Source of the DNA: Owenia fusiformis
Taxonomy: Eukaryota > Annelida > Polychaeta > Sabellida > Oweniidae
Reading direction: 5' to 3'
Length of the DNA: 64,000 bases
Assembly: GCA_903813345.2 (NCBI GenBank)
Contig: CAIIXF020000004.1
Span: 11,988,196 to 12,052,195 of the forward strand
Part shown: positions 23,375 to 35,645 of the stretch, piece after piece
How positions within the stretch are numbered: position 1 is the first letter of the stretch
How the letters are laid out: each line of letters starts with the position of its first letter
Notes under the pieces: model-generated
Told to the model about the DNA's origin: nothing
The model's input: only the letters and a program-made list of their open reading frames with translations
Database searches by the model: none
Position numbers and translations under genes: made by a program

Positions 23375-26047
23375 AGAACCTATGAATTGTTAAAAACACG
23401 ATGTTTTTTGGTTAATTTATGACGATAAGGGTTTCCTGAAGAGATTTAGCTGGGTTAGACAAAAAGTTAGTTTGGGGAAAAAATAATATAGGCTAATTAG
23501 CTAGGTCATTATTGAAATATTGATTGTTTTCTTTATCTTATAATGTAGAAATGCTAGCAGCATAATTAGTTTGTCTAAACTCGTGTTTTGAGGGTGACTG
23601 AATAAGATATTGTTAAAGTATACAAGAATAGATAGGGTGCATACACTCCCCTCCATAAGTTTGGCAACCTTAGCTCCCCCATTGAACTACGTGTTAAAGC
23701 TTCTTTACCTTTGAATTTTTATTTACTTAACCTGCGATGAAAATACTTATACTATTGATGGAAACGTAATTTGACTTAATTTCCAATACCCCTAAATTTT
23801 CTCAATTTTTTCCTCAATTACAATAGGTCGAAAATTGATGATAAATTTGATGATTTTTTTAAAATCGACATTCCCATGTTAACCAATGAGAAATGGTAGG
23901 TTTGCCGCATGTCATATGACAGAAGATCCATCCATCCGAGTCCTTGCAAAAAATACAAGTTGGGTAGGCAATTGAATTTGCTAACTTTATTTAACAAAAA
24001 AATGATACGTTCCTTCAGGTCCAACAAAGTTACAGCTCTTTAAAGTCAAAATTGTTTTTCAAAAAAACTCTTCCTTTGAAATAACACAGAAGGCGAAAAA
24101 TGATATTCAAAAATGACTTTGAAGCTCTGTAACTTTAGTATTCATCAAGTAAACTAAACACTTAGTGTACAAAAAAGTTAGACAATTCAATTTTCTATAT
24201 ACATTTTTTTGCTGAATCTTTTACTGAATAGATATCCTGATTTCTAATTTCCCCGAACCCACCAGTTGCCATTGGTTTACAATAGGGAATGACGATTTTC
24301 AAAAATCTATCAAAATCATCAATTTTTGACCTATTGTAATTACTCAGATGCGAGTAGGTAGTTACCAGTTTCGCCACCAGGTGGCTGATTTGGGGGAAAT
24401 AGCATGGCAAGGTATTACAAAATTCCTTTAAACTTGAATATTTATCAGTTTTAGAGGTTCACTTTTCGTATTACCTTTATGTATGTGATAGTTATACAAA
24501 TTAAAATATGTCCAGAAAGAGAAAATATTATTTGCCCAACACAAGAAAAGATATTTCACTTTTTGTGGTTTTACAACATGGAGTCTATGGTGAATCTCCC
24601 CGACCTAGAAGTCACATTTTCAAAGAAGAATAAATTTCCATACTTTATAAACTCTTTGCAAACCACATTGCCAGATGTAATTTTACATGTAGATTCCAAA
24701 TATGACATCAGTTTGACTAAATTGAATTTTTAATGACGAAAATCAAGATTATTTCTACTCGCATCTAGGATATTGAGGAAAAAAAATTAAAAAAATTAGA
24801 GATATTGGAAATAAAGTCAAACTACGTTTCCATTAATAGTCGATGTATTTTCACCGCAGGTTAAGTAAATAAAAGTTCAAAGGTAAAGAGGCTTTAACAC
24901 GTAGTTCAATGGGGGGAGCAAATGTTGCCAAACTTATGGAGGGGAGTGTAATTGCAACTTCGTATATTTTATTATTGAAATATCGCATTTATTCAGATAT
25001 CAAGGTTGTAAGCTTTTGTTCAATGAATATTAGTGACTAATTGTCTAAATTAAGTTTTTTATTGATTTAATTTGGTTGCAAAAATAACCAATTTCGGGGA
25101 ATATTATATATGCAAATAAGGGCAGCCATTATTGAAATATCTTACATAATTTAAAAGTAATAATGATAGCATCACAATTGTTGTGCCCTTACGTGCCCAT
25201 CTTTTCAGGCTCAATGAATAAGATGATGTAAAAAGATACAAGAATAATTTGTTATATTTTAATGTACTTACATTATATGCAAATTAGCCAAAATGTTTTT
25301 AGGGTCAGTCAGATATATGGTAATATTAAAAGATACAATGATAACTTATTAGATATTGTGCATATATGCAAATAAGCATATTTATTATTGATATTTCGCA
25401 TTTATTCAAATATTTTTATAAGCAAGCTTGCAGTACAAACACGACTAATTGGTGGTTTCCTTAAATTCTAAGTAGTTTGATTGGGTTGCCAACATATCTT
25501 AGAAAGGAAAAATGATAGCCCTGGGACCCATGTTTTCAGCGTCAATTAATTAGATAACGTTAAAATATACAGGAATAACTTATCAGATAGTGTACATATT
25601 TTATGGTATGCATATTTAGAGATATCAACGTTTTTATGATGAAATTAGATCACCAATAGTGACAAATAAATCAATAAATTACTTGATTTATGCAGGTGTT
25701 TAATGTATAAAAAATAATATAACATGAAACAGATCCCTGAATCACACCATGAGTTAATAATGAAGTATGGTTGAATGAGACACTGTGTTGGTGTTCTTAC
25801 TGTCTTAGCTATTAAACCATGTTACCACTATTTCACAGTTGATTTCAAAGTTTGTAAGTTTATTATTAAACAAAATTGAGTCAAAGGCTTTCAAAATATT
25901 GCTTATAATGATAATGGACACCTCCATTTGCATATATAATTTTTTCCCCAAGGTTGCCATTTGTCCATACAGCTAAATCACTTCATAGAACCCTTATGAC
26001 TGTGATTCCACAATAAAACATCGTGTTTTTACAAATTCAAAGGTTCA
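23375..26047. mobile_element. Large inverted-repeat region
   Basis: GAATTGTTAAAAACACGATG at 23384 and onward is matched in reverse complement by the sequence ending at 26038, with homology over about 140 bp on each arm (TTTAGCTG and GGGGAAAAAAT words are shared). Between the arms, a degenerate unit with ATTATTGAAATATCGCATTT is repeated near 24970 and 25380. It could be one old DNA transposon with internal repeats that later received the palindromic insertion at 23642. Confidence 0.55.
23642..24950. mobile_element. Palindromic DNA element, TA-flanked, long copy
   Basis: Ends are TACACTCCCCTCCATAAGTT and its reverse complement, and the inverted repeats run for about 200 bp or more (GCAACCTTAGCTCCCCCATT, ACGTGTTAAAG, TTTACTTAACCTGC). 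Both borders carry TA. A related copy of 882 bp is at 53351-54232. The open frames at 23818-24733 have no domain. The ends suggest a Tc1/mariner-type TA-target element, but no transposase is visible. Confidence 0.75.
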
Positions 26048-28002
26048 GAAAATGACACATCGACTATATCCTCACATCATACACCAATGTATAGATTATA
26101 TAGACATATTTAAGTTGAACCAATTTATACTAACTTTTATATAGTAAAATGCTAAAGAGTTGCCTAATTATATCAATAGCAACAAAACCAAGAGCTAGTT
26201 CATAGCTTTTCGGATGTTTTATTGTAGAACTGATATTGAACTACTAATTGAAATTTATATATTACATACTTTACATTATACTTTATTTTATGAACATATT
26301 ACTGTCAATAGTTTTTTACATTGTCCAGGTGATACCCTTTAGATATTACTAGATCAAGTCAAGAAGAAACCACTTAAAATTGGCTTACCACTCTTCGTCT
26401 GCACGGCAAGCCTCTTTACTGTTCGTGTATTTGGAAATACAGATGAATGCTTTTGAAATATTTTTGAAGCTTTGGCACATGGGCTGGTGATTGTCATATT
26501 ATGCTTGGTTGAAATGATGAGTCGATTTGATTGTACGGGTACAGTACGAATATGTTGCCAGACATCAAATATGAAAATTATAAGTTTCATGTTTAACAGG
26601 CAATTTCCTGGTCCAGACCGACTTGCATTAAATTCAATGTTTCTTTTTCATAACTACACAAAAAGTAAAACGAAGAAAAAATAGTTGATTTCTCAAAACT
26701 TAAGTAATTCTTAAGTTTTGAGAAATTCTTGAGTTTTAAGGAATTCTTTAAATGTAGATCTTAATTTTGTGAACACATTCTGAACCAACTTCAGACTTCT
26801 ATTCTATGATTAGAATTAGTTTACCAAGGGCCAAGCAAAGGTAAACTGATCACTTTTGGCTCATGTCGTATATGAAGTCTTCATGGCTGGATGACGTAAT
26901 TACTAGTTTTGGACTAGTGTTAATAGTTGTATTACATGTTAGACTCATACTGACGACAGTCGAGTTAACATGAATTTTGTCATTTTCTGCCTCATTCTAA
27001 TGGCCACTTTGGAAGTTTGCGTAGGGGTTCCGGCCTCCCTCAAATTGCATCTTACGTTTTTACATAAGGTATTTCATCAACCGACGGGGCTGATTTTAAA
27101 CGCAAACAGTACCATAGGTTGATGTGATTTAAGATTCACATATAGATAGGCAAGGTGTGCCCTTTCAGACGTTGTTTTCTAAAACTAACACTCGATGCAG
27201 TACATCTCGTGCATATTTTGGAAAGCAACACCTTCAAGGAATGATCATTCTTCAGTCCAGGGCTTATATTCATGAATCTTAAATTATTTCTGTAAATCAA
27301 ATTAAAATTCAAGTCTGATTTAAGATTGAACTAATAATATTGTGAGCAACTATGTGGTGACATTTTGTCATTCTAATGCCTTGTTTTCGTTTCCCAGCCT
27401 CTGAATTTTCAGGATCACCCCAGGTATTGGTCTAGCATGAATTTTTTATGTGTGGGCAGTGGGTTCGGTTCGAGCCCCCCCCCCCTTTACTAAAAGCTGG
27501 GTACAGGCATGTTGCTCATATTACATGTGAAGTATTGACGATTGCAATGGATGCAATCATTTTTGTTGGAATCGATATAAAGTATTCTGGCACTTACAAT
27601 GACTAAGATGTGCAAGAACATCTATCATTTCGGGTAAAGGCCAAACACTCATCAAAGGGAACGACAAACAGTTTTCAAAATATAATATCATGAAAAAACA
27701 CGCAGTGTGGGCAATGGAGGAATGAGAAACATCATTCAAAGTTGAATGGTAATGTGTCGGTCATGGAAGTAAAAGAAAGTATAGCATGTTGAATAGAAAT
27801 GTAAAGGTCCCATGCATCGCTATTCCATCGCTATTCCCACAAAGTTATAACATGATCATATGTGAAACTGAGAATGAAATATGTTGTTTCCTGGTTTGGC
27901 AATGACTCATTCTTTGCAGTTATTTAAATATAAGCATAAAAATACGGATACAACTAACTTTTGATTGTACGTTTATATTCCACATAATTTTAAGGTCATT
28001 TT
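26048..28002. other. No supported gene
   Basis: The minus-strand frame 26590-26354 starts with ATG, is open for 66 codons and ends at a good donor (G|GTAAGC), but I found no partner exon. Near 27354-27400 a short piece (TGGTGACATTTTGTCATTCT, AATGCCTTGTT) matches the end of the element at 45197-45965. A C run lies near 27476-27488. Confidence 0.35.
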
Positions 28003-28327
28003 ATATCCTCCAACACATGCTTAATAAAGTTTTACAAAAACAATTCAAAAAATAAATAATGATGATCTAAACACTTTTATTAAGTACTTTCCTTTCTAAA
28101 AATAATAATTCAAAAATATTTTTTCCCATATGATATTTTAGTGTAAAAAATATTCGATAGCCTAATCTAGACAACATGAATTCACAACAGAAATGTCTAC
28201 ACTCAATCGCCTGTATCCATTGTCTGCAATCGAAGATATCTTATCAAAATGTACCTTTTGGCATAGCTTTCACCAAAAGAATGCATCAATAGTGTTTATT
28301 AATATAGTCGATGTGTTGGAGGATACA
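28003..28327. mobile_element. Short MITE
   Basis: ATATCCTCCAACACATGC at the left and GATGTGTTGGAGGATAC at the right are inverted. The interior is AT-rich and noncoding. No target duplication was clear. Confidence 0.5.
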
Positions 28328-28494
28328 AATATTTGACAAATCGTTTACATATAGTAAAATACTTATGTGACTGAGACATATCGAACATCCCGGTTTCAAG
28401 AGTTGGTAGCACATACACTTTATTAACATGAAATAATTGCAAATAAGCTGAGAAATAATGACAAAATTAAAGGAATTGAAATTGACAAAAAAAA

Positions 28495-30625
28495 TAAATA
28501 AAAGTAATTCAACATGCAGATGATACCATCCTCACATTGTCAACCAAGGAATCTATTTGTTAATCACTTAAGAAAGAAATAATTTTTCTAGAATATCTGG
28601 ACTTAATTTAAATATGGATAAAACTGAGGGAATATGGTTTGGCAACTTAAAAGGTAATGAACATACATATGAAAATATTCATTTGGAATAGAACCTGTTA
28701 AATGTCTGGGAATATATATTGGAAATGACAAAACTTTTTGCAAAGAAAAGAACTGGGATAGCAAGATTAACAACTTTGAAAAACTTTTTGAATCATGGAA
28801 AAAAAGAAAACTGACTCTGTTTGGCAAAGAACATGTTATTAACACTCTTGGAATTTCAAAATTAGTGTACAATTTAAGTATTCTAGATGTACCTGGTGAT
28901 ATTGTTAAAAGAATCAGTAAAATTATTTTCGGTTTTCCATGGAAAAAGGATTGGGTAAAACGAAATACTTTAATTGTAAATATACTTGATGGGCGATTAA
29001 TCTGGTAGACATTCAAAGTAAATTTGATGCTATAAAATGAATAAACACGAGAGCACATGCGTCTCGAACTCGCAACCTCGTGGTTGCGGCACCCAATCAC
29101 CTAACCTGAACGTGCTTGCGCTCAAGCCCTCTCAGCCAACTCGACAACGCAAAAACGTTGTTTTGTCAGTCGATCTGACTAGAGGCAGCTGATGTTAACG
29201 CTCAGACACACCAGAGGAAGCACCCTACCCTTTATTATTCCCCTTTGGCACAAGCGCTTATGTATTCCCCCCCCCCACACACTGCTCACACACGCTGCGA
29301 AAAGCTGCATGGGCACCTCGTATAAAAACAACAAACCCGTCGGTTCAAATAATTCCAGAATTTATCATAAATAAGCTAGGTTTTACAATAAACGATTTTT
29401 ACAAAACAAATTTTGATGAAAATGTTAAGAGTTTAGATCATTATAAGTTCTACAAACATGTCTTTTGTGTATACAATAGATGTAAAAAATAGAGAAAAAT
29501 AAACACCCTGGAACAGAAGTTTTATGGCTAAACAAACGATTTTTATGTAGGAAAGAAATTTTATACATGAAAATTTTGATAAATGCAGGTTTTATTTATG
29601 TCAAGGACTCTTTGACGAGAGAAATAATCTCATTGATGAGAAAAACTGTTTTGTTAAGACTAAAGAATAAGCAAAATCGGATGACCGAATATTTAAAAAT
29701 TAGACTTGCTTTGCACAATATTAAATATGAGAGTAAGCAAAGTATGAAATATGCTAACAAAGGCATTCAAACTCTTTCCTATTTAAAAATGATAAATATG
29801 AAAACCTTGTGAAATTAAGTTCAAAGTTATTTTATAAAATCTTTATGAAAGACAAATTTATAAGACCAAAGGTGGAAGCAGATTGGACAAAATCGTTCAA
29901 TATTCAGAATGATAGAATCACTTTTAGAAATATATACAAAATAAGATAAAAGATATTGAATGCCAAAATTTATTAGAATTTAACTTTAAACTATTACATA
30001 ATTTCTTAGCCTGTGGAAAACTGGTAAATAAGTGGAATATGAATGTACCAAAAAAATGTAGGGAATGTAATGTTGTACAAGACATTAGACATATATTATA
30101 GGATTGTGTCTTTATTAAAAAGCTATGGAATATTTTAAGTGAAACACTAAAGGTGGATATTACTTGGGAAAATATACTCCTGGGGTACCAAAGCATGAAC
30201 AGCAAATTAGAATTTAGAATGTTGCTTTACACAATACTGATGAAATATATTCATGAAATTTGGACAAAAAACTCAAACAATCCAACTCAATATAACCAAG
30301 CACATATTAAATCTAAAATAGCATCTAAATTAAATATTTATGAACACATTTTTAAACTGCAAGAAAAAGTATATTGCTCATGATTTTAAGGAAATTATAA
30401 ATGCCTTCGCTGCTTACTAAGATTGAATGGAGTTTAGTTATTATATAATGACCAAAAATTTTGATAGAGTATATAATGCTGTGAAAATCCTATTTTACTA
30501 TTGTATAAATTCTAATCCAGGATATATGTATATTTCCGTTTTGTATAGTTTTATTGATTCAAGTATTGTTTGTGTTTATTTACTTTGCGTTTATGTTTTT
30601 GAATAAATAATTTTTATTAAAAAAA
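28495..30625 (+). mobile_element. 5'-truncated, broken LINE (L1/Tx1-like), plus strand
   Basis: The frame opens with HADDTILTL near 28514, a degenerate form of the catalytic YADD motif of reverse transcriptase. It is followed by GLNLNMDKTEGIWFGNLKGN, then, after a frameshift, CLGIYIGNDKTFCKEKNWDS, KRKLTLFGKEHVINTLGISK and LVYNLSILDVP. Stops and shifts are frequent. The tail runs through a C-terminal connector region (30153-30383) to AATAAATAATTTTTATT and an A run near 30625. The 5' half with the endonuclease is absent, the usual result of incomplete reverse transcription. It is related to the minus-strand LINE at 15554-17400. Confidence 0.8.
29036..29385 (-). mobile_element. Insertion in the LINE, with a tRNA-like (SINE-like) part
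   Basis: The LINE tail is interrupted here. On the minus strand, 29155-29050 contains TTGGCTGAGAGGGC, like a tRNA A box, and about 65 bp on GCGAGTTCGAGACGC, like a B box. This spacing resembles a class II tRNA head. The T arm pairs poorly, so it is not a functional tRNA gene. The rest is C-rich in places and anonymous. A tRNA-derived SINE is the simplest reading. Confidence 0.35.
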
Positions 30626-30732
30626 ACATGGTCAAAAATATAAGCGCAATCGATGCATTTAATGTCAAGAAATTTGAGTTTATATTTGCTGAAAAAATAA
30701 AATATTTCTTTAATGTCTAAAAATCCATTATT

Positions 30733-31380
30733 AAAGGAGCACGTAGGTTATCGCAAACAATTTCAGAAGGTTATATCTTGGATTATGACTATTTTCAGAC
30801 AATGAAGACAGGTTTATCTTTTAGATCAATTTATTATCTGAAAGAAACTTATATACGAGTAATAATAATAACTCGTATAGTAATAATAAAGTCAAACAAA
30901 CTGGGAGGTATTTAACTAGCAATCAACCCATCAACACACCTTTCAAAGATGTTGGCCCCATTTTCACCAAAAATGCAATAATTTTTTACAATGTTTAATG
31001 CATTACTATTCTTTATTTTGATGTATAAAATAGTTCTCGAAAGAAAAACTTAATTGCTTTAAGATAAGTGTTCCCCATGTTATTTGTCCATTGAAAAATC
31101 TCATGCTATCCATTGGTTTCAGTTCATTTTGGTCATCCAAATTCAATATCTTTATCTTTAGTCCCTGGAGCATTCAACTTTTCCTTTTAGGAAATTGAAC
31201 ATGTCTCAAAGCACATTCTAATTATGCATTTAACAATATAATAAAATGTTGCATTTTTGTGAAAATTGGGTCAACATTTTTGAAAAAGTATGTTGATTGG
31301 TCTATTACCCCTTCAATATCACTTAGGTCTGATTAACTAAATTATCATTATATATACTAAACTAAAGGATCTAAAAGATC
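30733..31380 (-). mobile_element. DNA element with AAAGGAGCACGTAGG ends, right-truncated copy
   Basis: The left end is AAAGGAGCACGTAGGTTATC. The whole segment is the reverse complement of the element at 44122-44848, which has both ends. Homology stops near 31380, so the far end is lost. It starts about 110 bp after the LINE A run. Confidence 0.75.
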
Positions 31381-31960
31381 ATGCATGAGAGAGCAGGAAG
31401 GAAAGAAAGGACCACATGTAAACAACATATGTAAATAGAAAGTTTCGTTCGGCGCAACGCAAAAAAACGGGCTAAGAGCTCTTACCTGTAGATAAAACCG
31501 ATGGATTTACAATCGCTTGTAAAACGTTTAAACGCTAAGACGTCTTCGCTATGACTAGGGTCCTAAAACGTTTTAGCTAAGCGCTTTTAGCCGAGAGCTC
31601 TTGAGAATATCTGGATTTACATTACATTTGCCAAACGTTTAAGCTAAGATGTCTTAGGGCTCTGGTGTAGATTTTGAGCACTTATCAAGCAATTTCATTC
31701 CATAATTGTCAATTTTAAACGCCCTTGATTTTTTAATTTGGACGCCTTCCCCTCCTGGTAAAAAGTGGTACGGCCGTAGTGGTACGGCCCTTAAGAAGTG
31801 CAATAAAGATGCATACTCAAGGAATTATAGACACTGTGCGATTACTGGGGAAACCTACTGAAGACAATTTACATATCAGATTTTGGAATGGTGGGAGTGT
31901 TTACAGGAACAAACTATTAAACATCGATAATATAACCGGGAATTGGCGTATTTGGCAAAA
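31381..31960. other. No gene recognised
   Basis: A degenerate set of words such as AAAACGTTT and AAGACGTCTT recurs between 31500 and 31650, partly as inverted pairs. Nothing else is supported. Confidence 0.35.
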
Positions 31961-31964
31961 TGTT

Positions 31965-32510
31965 CGACTGACCAATAAATCAAACAACCAAGAAACCATT
32001 CAAGAAAGCGTCAAAGGAAGCAACATACTTAGCAAGCAACCAATCAACCAAGAAACTAATTAAGCAAGCAGCAAAGCAAGTGACCAACTAAGCAAGCAGT
32101 CAACAAAACAAGCAATCAACCATAGCAAATGAACATCCAGCCATTCAAGCATTCAAGCAAGCAAGCAGAAGCCAACCAAGCAAAAAATCAATCAGTTAAT
32201 CCAGAATCAAATTAATCAAGCAACTTACTTAGCAACCAATCAACCACATAAGCAACCAGCCAAACAAGCAAACGACCATCAAAGCAAGCAGAAAATTAAG
32301 CAAGTAACAAATGAACCATGCGACTTACTAATAAAGCAAGCAAGCAACCGACAAACCAAGCAAGCAAGCAACTAATTCCAATGCAAGAAACCAAGGAAGC
32401 AACAAAGCAACAAAGGAATTATGTAACCAAGCAAACAGCCAATCAAGCAATCAACCATGCAAATAAGCAAGCAAACGAACGACCAACCATCCAAGCAACT
32501 AAATAACATA
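31965..32510. repeat. Degenerate CAAGCAAGCAAC/CAACCAAT low-complexity tract
   Basis: About 540 bp is made of AAGC, AACC and AATC words in all frames. It explains the Gln/Asn/Lys/Thr-rich open frames at 31779-32063 and 32318-32506, which are not genes. Confidence 0.85.
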
Positions 32511-33866
32511 ATTCAAAAAAACTAAGATAACCTTGCGCACATTCGTTCTACGGTTGTCGTACGGAGACAGGAATGTCAAAAAACTCTATACACAAAGAGA
32601 AGCTTTATCGTACTCAGACGTACTGTGACATTCGGGGAAATTTCCTTTCCTCGGAAATTTTGTTTTAACGGTCCTGCTTGCAGTATCAAATTTGAAATCG
32701 TGAAATATATCTCTGTGCTTAATTTTGGATATGTTTAAGATGCACTGGCGAAGCCAGAATTTGGTGACCAGGGACTCTATTTTTCATGTTTTTCATGAAT
32801 CCCCCCATTCATTCTAGTTCCTTACAGTATTCATAGGCTGAATAGAAACTAACAAGGAGGGTCCAAGTTTCGAGTCTGCCAGTTTGGCAAGTTTGGTAAC
32901 ACCTACTCCTCCATACAGATTCTGTATAGCAAAAACTAGCCAAGTATGACTAGTATTTTAGGGCAGGAGATATAAATTGGCATCATTTCCAATGAATAGT
33001 TTCATGTATGCCAATAATTTCTCAAATCCATCGAAGCAAGACTCTTTTCTCTAGTAGCATTGAGTAAGCTTTAAATTGCGAATTAAAATTACCATATTTT
33101 TATGTACATGAAACAATAAACATCAATTTTTCTCGAGTATCAATTTTGTATAAAGACTCTAATTAACATATTAAATGTATGGGTGATTAAACCGAGTGAC
33201 ATTACAACACAGTTGGTTCACTGGACAGTGCATTTAAGGAACTAAATATCTTGTAATAAAGATTTATTTGATTGAAATGGAAAAGAATAATGGGTAAAAT
33301 AACATACAAACACCTACTACGTGACAAGATGTGATCGAAAATATTTGAGCCAGGCCACATGAAAAGGGGTCTTATCACAGATTGTTCCAATATTCTGATT
33401 TTTTGTTTATCTTAAAAAGCACAAAGAGGCTTTTCAAATGAGCCATGGCTTATGACTTAACAATTTTCCCTTGCATCTACAGACCAAAAAGTAGGATTTG
33501 AATTTGGCACATTTTCCTCTTAATCTTTGGCAAATATTTGGCTCTGTACCACAATTTTGATTTTTGAGATAAGACCGGTTTTCCTATGGCCAGGCTCATT
33601 TAGCAATCAGGTGTGACCAGAGCAAATTGTTCGTGAAAACTCATGGATTACATTTATTGCCAAAGTAGGGCTTGTATCAAGGGACGGATATTACACGTGA
33701 TTTAGTTTAGTGCCAATTAGTAACTCCAAACTCGATCCTTATGTCGCCAAACATCACAAGGCCGTGTCCATTGAAGTGATCATTTGCCTCTGTTTTTTAT
33801 CATACTATTGATTTTGTCATCAGGTTAGCGCAATGTTTTTGAGGGATTTTCAATAGCTTGTATAAT
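32511..33866. other. No gene recognised; 3' flank of the DWTSGC exon
   Basis: AT-rich DNA. The minus-strand stop codon at 33869-33867 overlaps an AATAAA word, which could serve as a polyadenylation signal. I see no domain-bearing frame. Confidence 0.35.
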
Positions 33867-34060
33867 TTATTTACATTCTTTAGGTAGCTTAAAATGCTGC
33901 TTATTTTTTTCCGTGAAGTCACTCAGTATAATTACGATTTCTCTGCACCCTGATGTCCAATCAACATCATTCGAGTATCTATGTGTTCCTGACACGTTCG
34001 GGCATCCGGTAATGACAACGTTTACCCAATGTTTGCACGCAAAATTGACGTTATTCATGA
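33867..34060 (-). CDS. Terminal exon of an unrecognised gene (DWTSGCREIV motif)
   Basis: On the minus strand a good acceptor (CCCGATTTCAG at 34061) leads into an exon of 194 nt that ends at TAA. It reads VMNNVNFACKHWVNVVITGC, later THRYSNDVDWTSGCREIVII, and finishes with a Lys-rich tail ending ECK. There are four cysteines, three of them before the Lys-rich tail, which could form disulphides in a secreted protein. I do not recognise the family. Its reality is supported by a homologous exon, with the same acceptor context, on the opposite strand at 34484-34641 and twice more in the array at the right end. The frame stays open upstream through the intron by chance. I could not find upstream exons with confidence. 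Confidence 0.55.
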
Positions 34061-34353
34061 CTGAAATCGGGAAGACAAAAATATGTGATATTCTTTCAGA
34101 ATTGTTAATACCTGAGACACAAATCCATTTAGGTAAGGTTTGTTTTAATGTCGAAAAGCCCCAATAAGACAATATAAACCCAGATAAAACCCGGAAGACT
34201 GCATATTTCATGTAATGATTTACGCTCATGTAAACAAGTAAAGTACATGTAATCCTCATCCAAATACATCTAATAACATGTTCAAACTGAAATATAGAAA
34301 AGTTTCAACATAGCATTTGCTTCCGTGTTCTGTATGCCCATCTACCTACCTAG

Positions 34354-35294
34354 TACTTAATAAGGCAATTTATCTTCAAATAAAACGTAAGCAAAGTAGA
34401 TTAGGGTCTCTGGAACACTTTTGTAAATAGTTTTCACAAGAAATTTTGTTTGTGAATCTCAAATTTTGTCTCCCCGATTTCAGTCATGAATTACGTCAAC
34501 TTTGCCTGCAAACTTTTGGGATACGCTGTTATCCCCGGACGCCCAAACGCGTCAAGAGCACAAAGATACTTGAATGATCTTGATTGGACATCAGGTTGCA
34601 GAGAAATCGTACTTTTACTGAGTGGCTTCACGAAAAAATAAAAAGGCTATACGCCTCGTTCAGATATATTATATAATATACTTATTGGCTTGTTTACCAT
34701 TATTCATTTTTTCAGATCACTATCGCCATGTCACCAAGACGACCGACTCTGTGGGAGGGCACTTTTAAAATCAATGTTGCTTTTAACCAATGTTAAAATA
34801 CTAGGACATACCCGGCACACCATGGTACCACATATGTTACATTAAATGTTATATGGCTCTGGCTACAGGTTGATATTATTGTTGTATGTGCCAAATACTT
34901 CATCTAGGATTCATCCTAGACATCATTTTATAAGAACTGTAATTATGGTGTCATTACCTTACATTTAAACCAGCCAGGTCTTATCGGTCAATTCACAACA
35001 GGAAGAAACCCCTTTAATTTTCGCCCAATGTGCCTCATTAATTTTTTTCATTTCTTATTTACTCCGTACATATAAAAATACAAAAACAAGATTATTGCCT
35101 ACGTTTTTCAACATTGTTGGCAATGTACAAAACATATCAAACTGAAAATAATGGAAGTACAATAGATCAGGTCCATAATATAGATGGTGAGAAAAGTTAG
35201 AGGCATTCGGGGGGGTGTGTGTTTAATCTAACATATCAAGAGCTAAACAGATGTAATGGCTAACTATTTGAATAATTTGTTCATTCTCGATTAC
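34354..35294 (+). repeat. Module M, first copy (about 940 bp)
   Basis: From TACTTAATAAGGC to TTCATTCTCGATTAC this segment is almost identical to 59247-60192 and 62703-63642, with a handful of substitutions and a length change in a G run. It carries the decayed DWTSGC exon plus about 650 bp downstream. Here it is followed by a MITE-like sequence; in the array it is followed by LINE sequence. Confidence 0.85.
34484..34641 (+). pseudogene. Inverted, decayed copy of the DWTSGC exon
   Basis: After TCTCCCCGATTTCAG the plus strand reads VMNYVNFACKLLGYAVIPGR and then NDLDWTSGCREIVLLLSGFT. Compared with 34060-33867, about 18 residues differ and only a minority of changes are silent. Several conserved-looking residues are lost (HW, the Cys in TGC, SGTH). 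An indel in the final A run gives an early TAA. This pattern suggests loss of constraint. It lies in a module of about 940 bp (34354-35294) found twice more at 59247 and 62703. Confidence 0.65.
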
Positions 35295-35645
35295 ACTATG
35301 TAAAATCCTATGATTAATACTTGTGATAACATCTTATATTGATGTTTAATTTGTTGTTTAATCCAATATCACAGAAAGTATCATTCAATATTATAACATC
35401 TGATCCGGACTCAAATATCATTAGAGAATGATACCCGATTAAACCAAAATATATTCCAGTTTAACCTGATATAATTTAAGTCAGGATCAGATTAAACAGT
35501 ATTATACGCATATCATTTTCTATTATAACAGGTTTCAAAGTGGTATAATACAAATTATACATATCATTTTTTGTATAATACAAATTAAACCGGAATATAC
35601 CGAGACCAAACAGATGATACTGTATTATACAGTTCAGAAATTAAT
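35291..35645. mobile_element. MITE-like element beginning TACACTATGTAAAATCC
   Basis: The end word CACTATGTAAAATCC next to a TA is the reverse complement of the end at 56716-56733. The interior is rich in GTATAATA and TTAAAC words, as is 56440-56715. I could not find the opposite end here, so this copy is probably truncated. Confidence 0.5.

Noticed and set aside
26354-26590. Minus-strand ATG frame ending at a good GTAAGC donor as a first exon
   Set aside because: The N-terminus is a poor signal peptide, no partner exon in the right phase was found, and composition is not distinctive.
29050-29155. Functional tRNA gene on the minus strand
   Set aside because: The T arm and acceptor do not pair properly; only box-like words remain.
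31779-32506. Gln/Asn/Lys-rich open frames
   Set aside because: They lie in an AAGC/AACC low-complexity tract that is open in several frames.
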